From Stieleria mannarensis (GTDB lineage: Bacteria; Planctomycetota; Planctomycetia; Pirellulales; Pirellulaceae): DNA of 64,000 nt. The stretch is from positions 1 through 64,000 of the forward strand of contig NZ_JACEHH010000049.1 of assembly GCF_014154935.1 (NCBI RefSeq), given 5' to 3'. Of the stretch, positions 33,289-42,345 are shown piece by piece. The position numbers and the translations under genes were made by a program. The notes under the pieces were generated by a model. The model saw only the letters and a program-made list of their open reading frames with translations. It had not been told where the DNA came from and ran no database searches. Numbering within the stretch: position 1 is the stretch's first letter; each line of letters begins with the position of its first letter.

Positions 33289-36225
33289 ATGAATCGGATC
33301 CGAATCGCGACTGCTTTCCTGGCCGTGACATTATGTTGCCACGCGGCCACACCGGTCGCAGCCCAAACCACGTTGCCCGACTGGATTTGGGGCAGCGCTG
33401 ATCGCGCGCCCGGCCAGCAAGTCACGTTGTCCAAAGCCTTCGAAGTTCGCTCCGCCATCGCTCGAGCAACGCTGCATCTGGCCGCGGATTTCACCCGGTG
33501 CACCATTCGTTTAAATCGCCGGCCGCTTGCCAAACTGGACGAATACGCTCCGTGGATGCAGTGGGATGTGACCAACCGTCTCGTGACGGGACCCAATCTG
33601 GTCTCGCTCGACTGCACCAGCGGCGAAGGTCCCGCCGCAGCGGCGTTCAGCCTTGAAATCATTTACGCGGACGGAGCGGTGCAGAACGTCGTCAGCGGCG
33701 ATGACTGGAAAACACGCCACGGCGCGGCATTCTCCTTGGGCACCGTCGCCCGGCAGTACTGGAACGTTTCAGACCTGGCCAAGATCTCCCCGCTGGAGGA
33801 TTACGAACAGTGGCGGCGTGCCAGCGGTGCGGACGTGGGAACCGATCCCGCGACCTTCGTGACGGAGCCCGGTTTTCAAGTCGACTTGATCCGCTCGGCG
33901 ACCGCCGACGAAGGATCCTGGGTCAGCATGGCGATGGATTCGCAAGGACGCATCACGATCGCGCGCGAAGACAAGGGGCTGCTGCGGATGACGCTCTCGC
34001 CGGACGGCAAACACGTCCGACAGGTCGAAACGATCAATGACGAATTGCTGGAATGCCGTGGGTTGCTCTATGCCTATGACAGCCTGTATGCCAACGCGAA
34101 CAATTCCAAAGGCCTGTATCGCTTGCGTGACACCGACAATGATGATCGGTTCGACCAAGTCGAACTGCTGCGTGAATTCCCGGGGCAGGTGGGGCATGGC
34201 AGGAACGATCTGGCGCTGGGGCCGGACGGCCTGATTTATTCGATCCACGGTGATTCAGTCGAACTTGCGGTCGATAACATTGATGACCTCACGTCGCCAC
34301 TGCGTGCCGCCCGTCGAGGACAGCGTTCTGAAGAAGGCCATTTGATCCGCACCGATCGCGACGGATCGAATTGGGAACTGGTCGCTTCGGGATTGAGAAA
34401 CCCGTTCGGAATCGATTTCAATGACGACGGGGAAGTGTTCACTTACGACGCCGACAATGAATACGACATGGGCTCGCCCTGGTATCGCCCGACTCGGATC
34501 GTGCAATTGATTTCCGGGGGCGATTACGGATGGCGGCGGAAAACCAATGGACATTGGCCGCCCTATTTTCCCGATCACAGCGACAACGCACTGCCCACCG
34601 TCGACGTCGGCAAAGGATCCCCGACGGCGGTCAAATCCGGTCGACGCAGTTCTTTCCCCCCGCATTACCGACAAGCGATCTTTGCGCTCGATTGGGCCTA
34701 TGGTCGTATCCTGGCCTGCCACCTTGCTCCACGTGGTGCCGGTTACGCCTGTCGCGTCCATACCTTTCTCGCCGGACGCCCCCTGAATGTGACCGACTTG
34801 GACTTCGATGCCAACGGGGACATGTTCGTGATCACCGGCGGGCGCAAGACCAAATCGGCGCTTTATCGGATTCGCTACGTCGGTCCTGAAACAAAAAGCC
34901 AGCAACCGACAACACAGCAAATCGAGCGACAGCTCTATTCGCAAACCTCTCGTGAAAGACGCCGATCCCTTGCTTCATTTCATGAGCAACGACCCGTCAA
35001 AACTCTCTCACAGACATGGCGCCACCTCGATCACCCCGACCCCGTGATTCGCAACACGGCGCGAGTCGCGATCGAACACCAACCGGTCGAGCGGTGGAGA
35101 GACATGGCGATCGCCGAGGTTTCGCCCGAGCGCGCCGCGACGGCATTGTTGGCACTCGCACGCTCCCGGCGACCTGCCGATCATCGCGTCGTCTTGCAGC
35201 GATTGGACGCAATGGACGTTGAGAAGCTAACGGGATACGGGAAACTGTCCGTGCTGCATGCGTATCGCCTGACGCTTCGAAATGCGTCGCTCGATGCAGA
35301 AGTCATCGATTCGACACATCAGCGGTTGCTCCGGTGGCTGTCGTCGGAAACCGTCTCGACGGTCGCTCCGCTGGGCAGCGGAGCCTCGGTGCGAGAGGAA
35401 CTGGCAAGATTGATCGCCGACCGAGAGGTTCCCGGTGCCGTCACCCCGTTGATCGAAATGCTGCGCACCGCTCAAGGCCAGCGCGAACGGATGAACGCCC
35501 TGTCCATGCTGTGCCATCAACCGGAGGGATGGACGATAGGCGACAGAACGTTGTTCTTCGAAGCCTTGGGCGAATTGGAGCGGACGGCGTTTTCCGGAGC
35601 CGGAATGCCCGGCCGGCTGAAACAGATCCGCGACCATGCCATCGGGCACCTGTCGACCGAAGAACGCGAAACACTCGGGGCATTGATTCAGCCGGCGACG
35701 CTCGACGAGACGCTCGTCAAGAAGGTGTTGCGTCCGCATGTTCGAAACTGGACGCTTGATGAACTGGTCAATGCGATGAAAGAATTCGCCCCCCCGGGCG
35801 ATGCACGTCGTGGCGAAACATTGTTCGGCGAGGTCTTGTGTGCGTCGTGCCATCGTGTCGCCGGTCGCGGCGGTGTTCTCGGTCCCGACCTGTCCTCCAT
35901 CGCCGCCCGCTTTAGCACCCGCGACATCCTTGCGTCCATCGTCACACCGTCGGACGTGATCGCCGATAAGTACCGTAGTGTTCAAGTTGTGACAACCGAT
36001 GGAAGAATCGTCAGCGGGCAAATCATCACCGGCGGGGACTACCGATCGTCGACGCTGCGACTGGCGACCGACCCGCTTGACCCGGCAAAGGTCATCGAAA
36101 TTCCAAAGCAGGACATCCAACTGCACCGTCCGTCAGACGTTTCGCCGATGCCCGAGGGACTGCTCGACACGCTCACGGCTGCCGACATCGCGGATCTGCT
36201 TGCTTTTCTGACCCAACAGCACTAA
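33289..36225 (+). CDS. PVC-type heme-c membrane-bound dehydrogenase
   Basis: The product is 978 residues from an ATG at 33289. A signal peptide (IATAFLAVTLCCHAATPVAA) is followed by a beta-sandwich domain (DWIWGSADRAPGQQVTLSKA; residues 30-165), then a six-bladed propeller of the glucose/sorbosone dehydrogenase type (GLRNPFGIDFNDDGEVFTYD; ISGGDYGWRRKTNGHWPPYF; residues about 190-520). Helical HEAT-like repeats run to about 830. A C-terminal cytochrome c domain has GETLFGEVLCASCHRVAGRG and a distal LGPDLS...IVTPSDVIADKY region. Such proteins are typical of planctomycetes and verrucomicrobia and probably oxidise sugars or alcohols outside the cytoplasm. It stands alone on the plus strand. Confidence 0.88.
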   Translation: MNRIRIATAFLAVTLCCHAATPVAAQTTLPDWIWGSADRAPGQQVTLSKAFEVRSAIARATLHLAADFTRCTIRLNRRPLAKLDEYAPWMQWDVTNRLVTGPNLVSLDCTSGEGPAAAAFSLEIIYADGAVQNVVSGDDWKTRHGAAFSLGTVARQYWNVSDLAKISPLEDYEQWRRASGADVGTDPATFVTEPGFQVDLIRSATADEGSWVSMAMDSQGRITIAREDKGLLRMTLSPDGKHVRQVETINDELLECRGLLYAYDSLYANANNSKGLYRLRDTDNDDRFDQVELLREFPGQVGHGRNDLALGPDGLIYSIHGDSVELAVDNIDDLTSPLRAARRGQRSEEGHLIRTDRDGSNWELVASGLRNPFGIDFNDDGEVFTYDADNEYDMGSPWYRPTRIVQLISGGDYGWRRKTNGHWPPYFPDHSDNALPTVDVGKGSPTAVKSGRRSSFPPHYRQAIFALDWAYGRILACHLAPRGAGYACRVHTFLAGRPLNVTDLDFDANGDMFVITGGRKTKSALYRIRYVGPETKSQQPTTQQIERQLYSQTSRERRRSLASFHEQRPVKTLSQTWRHLDHPDPVIRNTARVAIEHQPVERWRDMAIAEVSPERAATALLALARSRRPADHRVVLQRLDAMDVEKLTGYGKLSVLHAYRLTLRNASLDAEVIDSTHQRLLRWLSSETVSTVAPLGSGASVREELARLIADREVPGAVTPLIEMLRTAQGQRERMNALSMLCHQPEGWTIGDRTLFFEALGELERTAFSGAGMPGRLKQIRDHAIGHLSTEERETLGALIQPATLDETLVKKVLRPHVRNWTLDELVNAMKEFAPPGDARRGETLFGEVLCASCHRVAGRGGVLGPDLSSIAARFSTRDILASIVTPSDVIADKYRSVQVVTTDGRIVSGQIITGGDYRSSTLRLATDPLDPAKVIEIPKQDIQLHRPSDVSPMPEGLLDTLTAADIADLLAFLTQQH

Positions 36226-36228
36226 TCC

Positions 36229-36520
36229 TCCCTGGAAGAGGTGACGCGGATTTATAAATCCTTGATTCCAAGGTTTTCTTGCAAATATCTCTGGCCGCCC
36301 TGAACCACAGGGAGGTCGATTGCCCACGGATGGCAGCGCGAACCCGCGGATCCCAGACTGCATCACATCCGTGGGTTCGCGCTGCGATCCGTGGGCTTTT
36401 TCGGTTCCTGCAGACCTCCTGTCCGAACGCTCCACCTCAACGCAAGCTTCCTGCCAAGGGGAGTGAAGCGTGCAAACGCCTCGTCTCTCCGAGCTTAAAA
36501 ACCGCACGACCTCTGGAAGG
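36229..36520. mobile_element. Non-autonomous TIR element, copy A
   Basis: The right end reads TTAAAAACCGCACGACCTCT (36495-36514) and the left end is a diverged inverse (CCTGGAAGAGGTGACGCGGA, 36231-36250). The interior matches copy B at 52912-53137: TTGCAAATATCTCTGGCCGC, CCTGAACCACAGGGAGG, GCTTTTTCGGTTCCTGCAGA, CTGCCAAGGGGAGTGAAGCG. A hairpin at 36322-36396 is nested inside and absent from copy B. No ORF of note. It directly follows the heme-c gene. Confidence 0.7.
36322..36396. repeat. CCCACGGATGGCAGCGCG hairpin, copy 3
   Basis: Arms of 28 bases (GCCCACGGATGGCAGCGCGA... at 36322-36349 and its complement at 36369-36396) pair with two mismatches. It lies inside TIR element copy A. Confidence 0.8.
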
Positions 36521-36658
36521 GAGCGTGTCTTCAAGAATTCGAAGTCTACGCATCTTAACGTGATGCGGATGGCGTCGAGCACAGCGACGAGAGGGTCACT
36601 TTCAACAGGACAACCCATTCTGAACGCGGTGATGCATCTCCACCCCGCAACACAAACG

Positions 36659-37552
36659 TCACACAAACTCTCGGCTGGCCTGGTTGCGAAATCCTCTCAC
36701 GCGGATCGTGCCGTCTTGTCGAATCTCCATCGTGGAGTACCCGTTGTTTTCTTCTCCAGCCCCTTCGACCATCGCCACAAGCGTGCAGTAGTGGATGCCG
36801 CCGATCTCTTTGAGATCGTTTTGGTGGCTATGCCCTTGAAACACCGCCAGCACGTTTCCCGACGCTTCCAGAATCCGTCGCACGTCAGCGTTGTTCTTCA
36901 CCCCGTGATTGTTGCTGACGTCCAAACGCTGATGCGCCAGCACGATGGTCCGGTTGTCCGTCGCGGCCAAGTCCGATGCCAACCAATCCAGCTCTTCTTG
37001 GGGCACATTCGCGTCGGTCCAGTGAAAGTTCTTTCGGCCGTACGGCTGCCCGTCAGCGCGAAAGCAGGAATCCAGAACGACGAAGTGGAATCCGTTGCGG
37101 TCGAACGAGTAGTACGACTTGGATTGCCCGACCGCACCCAGGAACTCGTCTTTCTTGAGCGTGTCGACACAGTGGTTGCCCAGCACATAATGCCGGTCGT
37201 CGCAAATCGCCGAGAACTCTCGGTTGACGGTCGCGAGATACCGCTGCTCGGTTTCGACCGTTTCGGCCGCGTCGATCAAATCGCCAAGCTCGACCAGCAC
37301 ATCGATTTGTTGGCGGCGAAACTCAGCCGCCGCTTCGGCAAGTTTCACCAGCGTTTCACGATAGTGTCGCGTGCCTGCGGGCGGCTTGTCCGCGTAATGC
37401 AAATCGGTGACCAATCCGACTCGCAATCCAGCGCGATCGTCATCGGCAAACAGCGCGTCGGAAAACAACGCCGTGCTGGAAAGCGTCCCGGTTGCCAGCA
37501 CAAGCGTGCCGTTACGAAGTACCGCCCTGCGGCCGAGTCGTTCAATCATCAT
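36659..37552 (-). CDS. Exported metallophosphoesterase
   Basis: The product is 297 residues from an ATG at 37552. The N-terminus RLGRRAVLRNGTLVLATGTL is a twin-arginine-like signal. Calcineurin-type motifs appear in order: GLVTDLHYAD (Asp/His), VELGDLIDA (Asp), YVLGNHCVD (Asn/His), VLAHQRLD (His) and FQGHSHQND (His-x-His). They build a two-metal site for hydrolysis of phosphomono- or diesters. Alkaline phosphodiesterase or nucleotide scavenging is plausible. The next gene on the strand is an EEP nuclease/phosphatase 285 bases upstream, so a phosphate-scavenging pair is possible. Confidence 0.88.
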   Translation of the reverse strand: MMIERLGRRAVLRNGTLVLATGTLSSTALFSDALFADDDRAGLRVGLVTDLHYADKPPAGTRHYRETLVKLAEAAAEFRRQQIDVLVELGDLIDAAETVETEQRYLATVNREFSAICDDRHYVLGNHCVDTLKKDEFLGAVGQSKSYYSFDRNGFHFVVLDSCFRADGQPYGRKNFHWTDANVPQEELDWLASDLAATDNRTIVLAHQRLDVSNNHGVKNNADVRRILEASGNVLAVFQGHSHQNDLKEIGGIHYCTLVAMVEGAGEENNGYSTMEIRQDGTIRVRGFRNQASREFV

Positions 37553-37609
37553 TCTGCCATGCCTCCTGCGATTCTCACCAAGTTGACAGGGCTCCGTGGT
37601 CGGGTGGAG

Positions 37610-37699
37610 AGGTAGGAAGATTTTGGAGGTAGGAAAATTGATTCAATCAAATGGATCGTGCGTTTCAAAATCTTCTTACCTCCGAAATCTTCTTACCTG
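37610..37699. repeat. AGGTAGGAAGATTTTGGAGG inverted repeat
   Basis: AGGTAGGAAGATTTTGGAGG (37610-37629) and its diverged complement ending TCTTCTTACCTG (to 37699) pair over about 26 bases with three mismatches, around a TTGATTCAATCAAAT core. It is found in the gap between two phosphoesterase genes. Confidence 0.75.
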
Positions 37700-37837
37700 A
37701 TTACCGCTGAATTAAAAAGAGTAACCGCTTTGAATGACACCAGCGATTGCAGCGTTCCTTTTGACTTAGGCCCCGTTCCATTCGAGGCCGCTTTCATTTG
37801 CGTGCGCCCCGCAATTTGACGCAGCCCAGATTCAGCC

Positions 37838-38671
37838 TCAGCCGTCCGACCTGGCCGACAATTCCACGACCGAGAAAAACGCCCGATGATCCGAGGCCAC
37901 TGCCTCGTCCAGCACCCGCGTCTCGATGACTCGCCAACGGCTTTGCGGACGAAAAAGGATGAAATCGATTTGTCGTGTCGGTTTTGCAACCGGAATCGTC
38001 GGCAATGCGACGTCGCTGACCCGCGTCCAGTGCGTCTCCAACCGCGTCAATGTCCGACTGCCTGCAACATCGTTCAAATCACCCATCAACAGCATGGGCT
38101 GTTCGCCAGACGACTGCTCGCGACTGGCGATCCACTGCTCGATCGCCGCCGCGGACGCGAATCGTTCCCGGTCGTCGCGGCGATGATCAAAATGCGTCGC
38201 CCACACCGCGATCGGCATCGCCGCCGACGGCACCTGAATCTCCGCTTCGATCACACCACGTTGCTCGCCATCATCAATGTTCGGCAGCAGATGATTCTGG
38301 TGGCGACGAATCGGGAACCGTGACAGGATGGCGTTCCCGTAGTGTCCGCCCTGTAAATCGATGTTCGCGCCAAAGACGACGTCCATCTTGGTTAACCGGG
38401 CCAGTTGCTGCGGTTGGTCGACCGAGCCGCTACGGCTGACATTTTGATCGACTTCTTGCAACGCGACAATGTCCGGATTGACGGACGAGATCACCCGCGC
38501 GATCCGCTCCACGTCCAACTTTCCGTCCACGCCCTCGCCGTGGTGAATGTTGTAGCTGAGCACACGCAGTCGAACGGGACCGTCCGCGGGGGCATCGGTT
38601 GCGACCAGCATGGCCGCACAAAGGGCAATCAGAAGGAGTCGAATTCGGAACATTTCGAGATTAAAAAACAA
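37838..38671 (-). CDS. Exported endonuclease/exonuclease/phosphatase family protein
   Basis: The product is 277 residues from an ATG at 38671 (a second ATG lies 6 codons on). A signal peptide (RIRLLLIALCAAMLVATDAP) precedes the fold. EEP motifs are all present: RVLSYNIHHGEG, DIVALQEVD, WATHFDHRRDD, MLLMGDLNDVAGS and a final VASDHRAFFS. These supply the Asn, Glu, Asp/Asn and Asp/His of the catalytic site. Small family members of this kind act on phospho- or sphingo-lipids, inositol phosphates or DNA; the substrate here cannot be told. It may be cotranscribed with the metallophosphoesterase downstream. Confidence 0.85.
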   Translation of the reverse strand: MFFNLEMFRIRLLLIALCAAMLVATDAPADGPVRLRVLSYNIHHGEGVDGKLDVERIARVISSVNPDIVALQEVDQNVSRSGSVDQPQQLARLTKMDVVFGANIDLQGGHYGNAILSRFPIRRHQNHLLPNIDDGEQRGVIEAEIQVPSAAMPIAVWATHFDHRRDDRERFASAAAIEQWIASREQSSGEQPMLLMGDLNDVAGSRTLTRLETHWTRVSDVALPTIPVAKPTRQIDFILFRPQSRWRVIETRVLDEAVASDHRAFFSVVELSARSDG

Positions 38672-38860
38672 TGCCAGCGGGACGCGTCAGCGAGCGGCCC
38701 GCGTAAGGACGGTATGTCAAAGAAGATGGCAAACTGATACGGGGCAGAATGATGGAGCAAAAATGCCAGCGGGACGCGTTAGCAAGCGGCCCGAGTATGG
38801 AAGGCATGTCGAGGGAGTTGGCAAAACGATGGGGGCAAAACAATACGAGGCGAAACAATG
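38671..38860. repeat. Tandem duplication of a 92-bp intergenic unit
   Basis: ATGCCAGCGGGACGCGTCAG at 38671 and ATGCCAGCGGGACGCGTTAG at 38763 start two units with the same order of phrases (AGCGGCCCG, GGTATGTC/GGCATGTC, TTGGCAAA). They end in GGGGCAGAATGATGG and GGGGGCAAAACAAT, phrases also seen near 51345. Confidence 0.7.
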
Positions 38861-38969
38861 AGAGATGATAGTCGGGGCAACAAAGCAATGGCAGTCACGC
38901 AAGCGATTCGACAGATCGGCCGCCCCCCATCGTTCTGCCCCCATCGTTTTGCCCCACTCGAACGCCCTA

Positions 38970-39740
38970 TCAAAAATCCGTCTCCGCTTCATCCAGCACC
39001 AATTCTTTGATCCAAGCATTGCGATAGCGCACATCATGGCCCTCGCATTGAAGCTTCAACCCTTGCGGTGAATCGGTGATGCCGAACCCGTTGTCATTCC
39101 CGCCGTCGACCCCCGAATTTGGACCGCCCCAGACTTTATTGATCGTTTGATTGACGTGCACCTTTTGACCGTTGAAGTACATTGTCACCATCGGTTTCTC
39201 CACCAGCGTGCCGTCCTTGAAACGCGCGGCGCGAAAGACGATGTCATAGGCGTTCCATTTTCCGACCCCGTTGTAGGCGTGGTAGGGCGACTCGGTTTCA
39301 TTGATCACCGCACCCATGCCGTGTTTTGATTTGTCACCGTCGAGCACCTGAATCTCGAATCGGTTTTGCAGATACACGCCGCTGTTGCCGCCGGGTTTCA
39401 TGATCAGGAATTCGATGTGCAATCGGAAATCCCGGTACGGCTTTTTGGTCACGATATCGGCCGTCCCGTACTTGCCTCCGTCGGCCGCCCGGTCATCGGT
39501 CATCACACAGGTCCCACTGTCGACCGGATCATCGACAATTTTCCATTTGATCGGCAACGAGGAACTGAACCGCGGACCCTCCCAATACGTCCATTTTTCG
39601 TCCAACATTTTGCGGGTGCCATCGATGATGACCTCCGCACCGTCAATCGGCTTGGCGCCGACACCGACGTGATCGGCGGACCAACCGACCGAGGCGAGTA
39701 ACGCGAGGGGTAGAAACAGCAACGCGTGAATGGATTTCAT
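38970..39740 (-). CDS. DUF1080 (3-keto-disaccharide hydrolase) family protein, secreted
   Basis: The product is 256 residues from an ATG at 39740. Signal peptide: HALLFLPLALLASVGWSA. The rest is a single concanavalin-like DUF1080 domain with the hallmarks RDFRLHIEFLIMKPGGNSGV, NRFEIQVLDG, GKWNAYDIVFRAARF, and a C-terminal GLKLQCEGHDVRYRNAWIKE. Some family members hydrolyse 3-keto-glucosides; most are uncharacterised and numerous in planctomycetes. It is exported and likely carbohydrate-active. The neighbouring PQQ-propeller gene is divergent. Confidence 0.88.
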   Translation of the reverse strand: MKSIHALLFLPLALLASVGWSADHVGVGAKPIDGAEVIIDGTRKMLDEKWTYWEGPRFSSSLPIKWKIVDDPVDSGTCVMTDDRAADGGKYGTADIVTKKPYRDFRLHIEFLIMKPGGNSGVYLQNRFEIQVLDGDKSKHGMGAVINETESPYHAYNGVGKWNAYDIVFRAARFKDGTLVEKPMVTMYFNGQKVHVNQTINKVWGGPNSGVDGGNDNGFGITDSPQGLKLQCEGHDVRYRNAWIKELVLDEAETDF

Positions 39741-39919
39741 GATGAAGTGCGAGGGTGGGATGGCAGGAGGGAACGGGAGGGAAAACGTGAAGGGGCGTCA
39801 TTCTACTACGTTCCGCGAGCGCCGGGCATCGCTTTTTGCGTTCCGATCGGCCAGCCATTAAACTTTGCCCTGCGTTTCGCGTCCGTCATCTGATCCAGCA
39901 TCCAACCGGGCCACGTCCA

Positions 39920-41203
39920 ATGCGTCGCTACACAGTCGTCGTTTCCAGTGCAGCGTTTTTCTGCTTCCTGTGTCTGTGCCAGGGATTCATCGGCGGAGAC
40001 GAGGCGACGGCGGGCGACTGGTCGCAATTCCGCGGAACCAACGTCGACGGCGTGGCCTCAACGGGCGACTATCCGACCGAGTGGTCGGCCACCGAGAACG
40101 TTCGTTGGTCCGTCGCCTTGCCGCAACCCGGCAACGGCAGCCCGATCGTGGTCGACGGCAACGTTTTCGTCTGCAGCGTCGAAGACCCCAAAGGCCTCGC
40201 CCGCAGCCTGCTTTGCTTTGATGCCGACAACGGCCGTCAACGTTGGTCTCGGACGGTGACGCTGGCCGAAGAAATGCCGACCCACAAGACCAACCCCTAC
40301 GCCGGCGGAACGCCCGCCAGCGATGGGAAACGCGTCGTCGTTTGGCACGCCACGGCCGGCCTGCACGCGTACAACATGAACGGCGCCCCGCTTTGGTCGC
40401 GCGACTTGGGCGAGTTTCGACACATGTGGGGTTATGGATCCAGCCCGATCATCGTCGGCGACCGCGTGATCTTGAACTCCGGCCCCGGCAAGCAAGTCTT
40501 CGTCGCGGCATTCGACATCGATTCGGGGGAAACGCTGTGGCGGCACGACGAACCGGTCGCCGGCGACGGAGAGCGGAACGCGGAAGGGAAGTACATGGGC
40601 ACGTGGTCAACGCCGGTGCCGATCCAACGCGACGGACGGCCGTTGGTCGTCGTCGCGATGCACGAACGGATCTTAGCCCTCGATGTCCAAACCGGCGTCG
40701 TCGAATGGTTCTTTCGCGTTGAAAGCGATCGTGGCGACCTGGCCTACAGTTCACCGATCATCCAAGGCGACCTCTGCGTGTTCAATGCCGGTTTCAAAGG
40801 CCCCACGGTGGCGTTTGAAATGAAAGGCCAAGGCGATATCACCGGCCAGCAACTCTGGCGGACCGAAAACAATCCCCAATCCATCGGCACCGGCATCATC
40901 CGAGACGGACTTGTCTATCGCTTGGGCGCCGGCCCCAACCTGATCGAATGCCTGGACCTGAAATCGGGAACGACGCAGTGGCAACAACGCAATAAAGCCG
41001 CGTTCTGGGGCTCCATCGCCTTGGCCGGTCAAACCGCTTATGCCACCGACCAATCCGGCAACACGATCGTGTTTCGGCTGTCACCGGACCAGTTTGTTCC
41101 GATCGCACAGAACCCGCTGGACGATTCCAGCAACGCGACGCCCGCGCTCGCCGCCGGCAGGATCTACTTGCGGACGAATCAAAAACTGTGGTGCGTCGAG
41201 TGA
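39920..41203 (+). CDS. PQQ-like beta-propeller protein, secreted
   Basis: The product is 427 residues from the ATG at 39920; an upstream extension has no signal. A signal peptide (VVSSAAFFCFLCLCQGFIGG) is followed by WSQFRGTNVDGVA, the usual opening of planctomycete 'PQQ-binding-like' propellers. Blades repeat with SLLCFDADNGRQRWSRTV, AFDIDSGETLWRHDEP, LALDVQTGVVEWFFRVE and IECLDLKSGTTQWQQRNK. The fold is that of BamB and quinoprotein dehydrogenases, but no cofactor ligands are certain. It lies 39 bases before an ECF sigma gene on the same strand. Confidence 0.85.
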   Translation: MRRYTVVVSSAAFFCFLCLCQGFIGGDEATAGDWSQFRGTNVDGVASTGDYPTEWSATENVRWSVALPQPGNGSPIVVDGNVFVCSVEDPKGLARSLLCFDADNGRQRWSRTVTLAEEMPTHKTNPYAGGTPASDGKRVVVWHATAGLHAYNMNGAPLWSRDLGEFRHMWGYGSSPIIVGDRVILNSGPGKQVFVAAFDIDSGETLWRHDEPVAGDGERNAEGKYMGTWSTPVPIQRDGRPLVVVAMHERILALDVQTGVVEWFFRVESDRGDLAYSSPIIQGDLCVFNAGFKGPTVAFEMKGQGDITGQQLWRTENNPQSIGTGIIRDGLVYRLGAGPNLIECLDLKSGTTQWQQRNKAAFWGSIALAGQTAYATDQSGNTIVFRLSPDQFVPIAQNPLDDSSNATPALAAGRIYLRTNQKLWCVE

Positions 41204-41242
41204 TCCGATTGCCGTTTCGCACACCGAATCAGGCCGGCGCCG

Positions 41243-41860
41243 ATGTCTGAACCATCCAACGTCACCGGCTGGATCGACCAAGTCAAAGACGGCAACTCCG
41301 TCGCGGCGGTCGAATTGTGGCATCACTACTACGACCGCCTGATCCGAGCCGTCCGCAACCGCCTGCGGGGACAGAACCGCGCCGCGTCGGACGAAGAGGA
41401 CATTGTCGTCAGCGTGTTCGAAAGCTTCTACCGGGCGGCGGGCCAAGGCCGGTTCCCCGAAATGTCCGACCGCGACGACCTCTGGCGACTGTTGCTGAAG
41501 ATGTCGGCGCGAAAGGTGATCGACAAACGAAGACGCGAACACCGACAGCGCAGAGGCGCCGGCGATCAGCCCCGTTCGCTGGCGACCGGCCGCGGAGACG
41601 AAGATGCGATCATCGACGTGATCGGCGACCAGCCGACTCCGGAAATGGTCGCGATGATGACCGAATCCCTCGAGCGACTGCTCGCACGTCTCGGCCAAGG
41701 CCAGATGCGGGAGATCGCGGTTGGGAAAATGGAAGGCTTCTCCAACGCCGAACTCGCCACACGTTTGAACTGTTCCGAGCGGACGATCGAACGCCGGCTG
41801 CACCTGATCCGCGAAACCTGCCAACAGCAGTTGATGAACGAGAATGAGTCGCCGCACTGA
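41243..41860 (+). CDS. ECF-family RNA polymerase sigma factor
   Basis: The product is 205 residues from an ATG at 41243. Region 2 is recognisable (AAVELWHHYYDRLIRAVRNR ... DEEDIVVSVFESFYRAAGQG), as is a region 4 helix-turn-helix (MEGFSNAELATRLNCSERTI ERRL). The intervening linker (KRRREHRQRRGAGDQPRSLA) is basic. This planctomycete ECF branch is usually next to a Ser/Thr kinase gene acting as its partner, but none is present here. It follows the PQQ-propeller gene by 39 bases and may be cotranscribed with it. Confidence 0.85.
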   Translation: MSEPSNVTGWIDQVKDGNSVAAVELWHHYYDRLIRAVRNRLRGQNRAASDEEDIVVSVFESFYRAAGQGRFPEMSDRDDLWRLLLKMSARKVIDKRRREHRQRRGAGDQPRSLATGRGDEDAIIDVIGDQPTPEMVAMMTESLERLLARLGQGQMREIAVGKMEGFSNAELATRLNCSERTIERRLHLIRETCQQQLMNENESPH

Positions 41861-42345
41861 GACCGACCCGCCATTGAGCTTCAGGGAGTGTTGAAAAAGA
41901 AGAAGAATGGGTCAAAAAATGGGTTGGTCAAAAAATGCAGCGTGGACGTCGACTCAACTTTCGAAACCCTCCTGGCAGGAGAAGTCGAGCGCAGTGGGGG
42001 CATAGGCATCAAGTTAAGACGAAACCCTCCCTGGCAGGGAGGGTCGAGCGTAGCGAGGGGAGGGTCGATCGGTGGTGTTTGAGCGAACCCGCGGCACAGC
42101 GAACCCTCCCCGATGTCCCCAGTCTTCAACCACTCGCGATTGCCCCATTTTTTGACCAACATCTCCCACCTCCCCATCTCCCACCTCCCCATTTTTTGAC
42201 CACCCCATTTTTTGACCCACACATCTCCCGACCTCCGCATCTCCCGACCTCCGCCAACCGCCCCCCCACCGATCCGAAACAACTATCCTATCAATACGTT
42301 CGGCCCCCCGATCCACACGCAATCGAAGCGAGCGGTGAAGTCTTC
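41861..42345. other. Intergenic repeat-rich DNA
   Basis: About 485 bases between the sigma-factor gene and the second PSD1 gene. It holds the 30-bp inverted repeat at 41908-42219, two copies of an AACCCTCC(C)TGGCAGG phrase (near 41965 and 42020) also used at the start of the TIR elements, and CCACCTCCCCATCTC tandem phrases. The frames running across it are low-complexity, and I place the next gene's start at 42346. Confidence 0.55.
41908..42219. repeat. Long-range 30-bp inverted repeat
   Basis: TGGGTCAAAAAATGGGTTGG+TCAAAAAATG (41908-41937) and its complement at 42190-42219 differ by one base. Each arm is itself a double GGTCAAAAAATGG. The 250 bases between them contain other repeat phrases. 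Confidence 0.8.

Noticed and set aside
36470-37615. 381-residue plus-strand open frame
   Set aside because: Antisense to the metallophosphoesterase, which has the full calcineurin motif set; the plus frame starts in a TIR element.
41935-42345. N-terminal extension of the PSD1 gene
   Set aside because: The sequence is repeat DNA with Pro/Arg-rich translation; the signal peptide follows the ATG at 42346.
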